Shown: positions 14,444-16,274 of the stretch, one piece after another
Position numbering within the stretch: the stretch's first letter is position 1
Layout: the number at the start of each line of letters is the position of its first letter
NCBI GenBank assembly: GCA_025201865.1
Contig: MU602855.1
Span: 24,961 to 41,234 of the forward strand
Source of the DNA: Ramicandelaber brevisporus
Taxonomy: Eukaryota; Kickxellomycota; Ramicandelaberales; Ramicandelaberaceae
Reading direction: 5' to 3'
DNA: 16,274 bases
The notes under the pieces: model-generated
What the model was told of the DNA's origin: nothing
Seen by the model: the letters and a program-made list of their open reading frames with translations, nothing else
Database searches by the model: none
Program-made: the position numbers and the translations under genes

Positions 14444-16274
14444 CGAAGTGCAAGTCAAGCTCGAACCGAGTCTCTCAGCAGGTGATATCAAACTCGAACA
14501 GCACACTTCAGACATTGACACCAAAGTCGAGTCTGGCTCGGAAGCTGACAGCGATATCAAATCAGAGAGCGAGGATGACGATGAAGACACCGACCAGTTC
14601 ACAATAACTCCCAGGAAGCAACGGCAGTTCGGTTGTGAATATTCTGGATGCGGTCGTGGATTCAATGATTCCAGTAATCTGAGAATGCACCAACACGAGC
14701 ACAGACTTCAAGCGGATATCACTATAGCTGGAAAGCCTTACACTCTGGCTCGGCAGTCGTTAAATGATCAATGGCCATGTCCATTTTCGGATTGTAAATC
14801 AGCGCTCAAAACAATTGATGGTGCACGTAAGCATATAAGAAATGGTCATGGTGATACCATGAAACAGAAGCGGCATCCTTCATCTAAGATGACTCAGAGG
14901 AAATATTGTTTCCTTGATATGGATGACTTTTTTGTGAATGGAGTTCGCTGTGGTTATCATACTACTATTGGAGTGTTCATTTGCCACGAATGTAGACTGG
15001 TGCCGGACTGTCTGCTTACACATTTACAACAGAAGCATGGATATGACGGGAAATCGATTGATAATGCGTTTCTACCGGACAGTGCATTGAATGCAAATGC
15101 CGACCCCAATATTAATCAGCACACCAGCAACCAACTTCTCGCTTCAGCAATCAGTCAACCATTTCAACAGCAGCATCAGAATATTGTTGAAGGCTGGCTG
15201 TGTGTTACATCTGATTGTGGATATTGTGGTTGCACATCTTTTAACAAAAGCCATCACAAGATAAGAGTGCATCAAGGAGAGCAAATATCGACAGTTCCTG
15301 CGCTGGTGTTCCATCTTGTTTATGCGAAAACACAGAGTAGCTACTTTTTCATCATTCGTATTGACCAAATCGCAACCAGTAGCAACAGACTGAATCGACA
15401 CAAACTCGACTACAACTACAATGGATTGAACTCTCAAGATGAGAATGGCGATGATATCGACAGTCAGAATGAGTCCATAGAAGCATCCAATCACAAACAA
15501 CAATTGAAGTGTGAATATCCGGATTGTGGACTTCTCTTCAACTCAGCTCGTCAACTTCGAAGACATCGGCGTGAGCACAAACTAGAAGTTGTAGTTACTG
15601 TACATGATACGACTTTCACTCTTAGCCGGCAGTCTTTGAATGATCGATGGCCATGTCCAATTCCAGATTGTGAAACAACGTGGAAAACAGTTGATGGTAC
15701 TCATAATCATGTTCTGAAGGCCCATGGCACATCAGTGAAACAAAAACATGCTAATAGTGGAAACGATGTTCAGAACCAACATCAAAGAGTCAAGAGGAGA
15801 CAACTTGCCATTCGTTATTTGAAGGTGGATGGCTTTTACGTTAGTGGCACTAGATGTGGTTATCATACTGTAATTGGAGTGTTCATTTGTCACGACTGTA
15901 GATTGGTGCCAGAATGTCTGCTTACACACCTGCAGCATACACACAAATATGACGGGAAATCGATTGACAATGTAATGCTACCGGAGAGTGCTCGAATTGC
16001 AGGAAGCGATCCCAATGGAAATCAGCACACCAGCAACTCACATCTCGCAGAATCAATTAGCCAGCCATATCAATGGCGGAAGTCAGACATCGTTCAAGGT
16101 TGGATGTGTGTCACATCCGATTGCGGTTATTGTGGTTGCACAGCCCAGAGTAAGAGCGCTCACAAGGTAAAAAATCATAAGGGAATACGACTATTTACAG
16201 CTCCTGCTCTCGTATTGCGATTAATTTTTATTGCAGAAATTCACACTTCGTGCTTTCTCATTACTCGGATGGAC
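14364..16274 (+). CDS. Large tandem-module C2H2 zinc-finger protein, OrsD/DUF3505-like (3' end missing)
   Basis: Open from the ATG at 14364 through the last base, 637 codons with no stop; an in-frame TAG 30 nt upstream fixes the start. Residues 1-85 hold an 11-Ala run (16-26), VKLEP and IKSE (sumoylation-like sites) and an acidic stretch. Two homologous modules follow. Module A has zinc sites C91/C96/H109/H113, C139/C144/H157/H162, C207/C210/H220/H225 and C280/C285/H298/H303. Module B has C383/C388/H401/H405, C431/C436/H449/H454, C509/C512/H522/H527 and C582/C587/H600/H605. The third and fourth sites, with FICHECRLVPDCLLTHLQ, then GWLCVTSDCGYCGC and a C-terminal His pair, resemble the fungal OrsD (DUF3505) pattern; that link is inference. 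The role is unknown; nucleic-acid binding is likely. A third module may lie beyond the window. Confidence 0.85.
14409..14441. repeat. (GCA)x11 triplet repeat inside the zinc-finger gene
   Basis: Eleven perfect GCA codons encode Ala16-Ala26 near the N-terminus of the zinc-finger protein. Alternating ACA and GCA codons just before it look like diverged members of the same tract. Confidence 0.9.
14634..15365 (+). repeat. Intragenic tandem duplication, unit A (paired with unit B at 15510-16274)
   Basis: Unit A encodes residues 91-334 of the zinc-finger protein; unit B (15510 to the window end) encodes 383-637. All eight zinc ligands of the first two sites are offset by exactly 292 residues, and all eight of the third and fourth by 302, showing one 10-residue insertion in B between sites two and three. 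The block around site three (A 196-225, B 498-527) is identical at 25 of 30 residues, and nucleotide identity is also obvious at 14951-15070 versus 15857-15972. This points to a fairly recent duplication. Confidence 0.9.

Noticed and set aside
16168-16234. Possible intron (GTAAAA..GCAG) near the end of the zinc-finger gene
   Set aside because: The segment aligns in frame with the same part of unit A and keeps the zinc-ligand His605, so it is coding.

Overview
This is a eukaryotic nuclear window from a compact, intron-poor genome. Genes are close together (32 bp between the stops at 8514 and 8547). They encode core eukaryotic proteins: a 20S proteasome alpha subunit, the nucleolar proteins DBP3 and SDA1, the tRNA deaminase subunit TAD3 and the mitochondrial ADP/ATP carrier. 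The one clear coding intron uses GT..AG. Pyrimidine-rich leaders, a DBP3-type helicase, a small secreted Cys protein and an OrsD-like zinc-finger protein together suggest a fungus, possibly an early-diverging one. That placement is inference; no rRNA or other marker is present to prove it.

Layout: 313-1302 (+) proteasome subunit alpha-7/PSMA3 with a 21-nt first exon; 1469-3259 (-) DBP3; 3481-4524 (+) TAD3, divergent from DBP3; 4525-5893 mostly non-coding, with a repeat and possible coding remnants; 5894-6154 (+) small secreted Cys-rich protein behind a TATA box; 6357-7334 (-) ADP/ATP carrier; 7762-8514 (+) single-pass membrane protein of unknown family; 8547-9224 (-) glutathione S-transferase; 9547-12264 (-) SDA1; 12552-13820 (-) unrecognised protein with a possible beta-trefoil C-terminus; 14364 to the window edge (+) a large zinc-finger protein that runs off the end without a stop.

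Most genes are housekeeping and do not form a pathway cluster, although DBP3 and SDA1 both serve 60S ribosome assembly and TAD3 serves tRNA modification. The most unusual part is the right end. There, 637 codons stay open to the last base and encode two tandem copies of a module of about 290-300 residues, each with four C2H2-type zinc sites in the same order. The third and fourth sites resemble the fungal OrsD/DUF3505 domain. A nested palindrome of 53 nt lies in the shared upstream region of this gene and its divergent orphan neighbour.

No tRNA, rRNA, CRISPR array, insertion sequence or intact transposon was seen. Because this is a eukaryote, non-ATG starts were not used: several open frames that begin with GTG or TTG were shortened to the first good ATG or extended by splicing.
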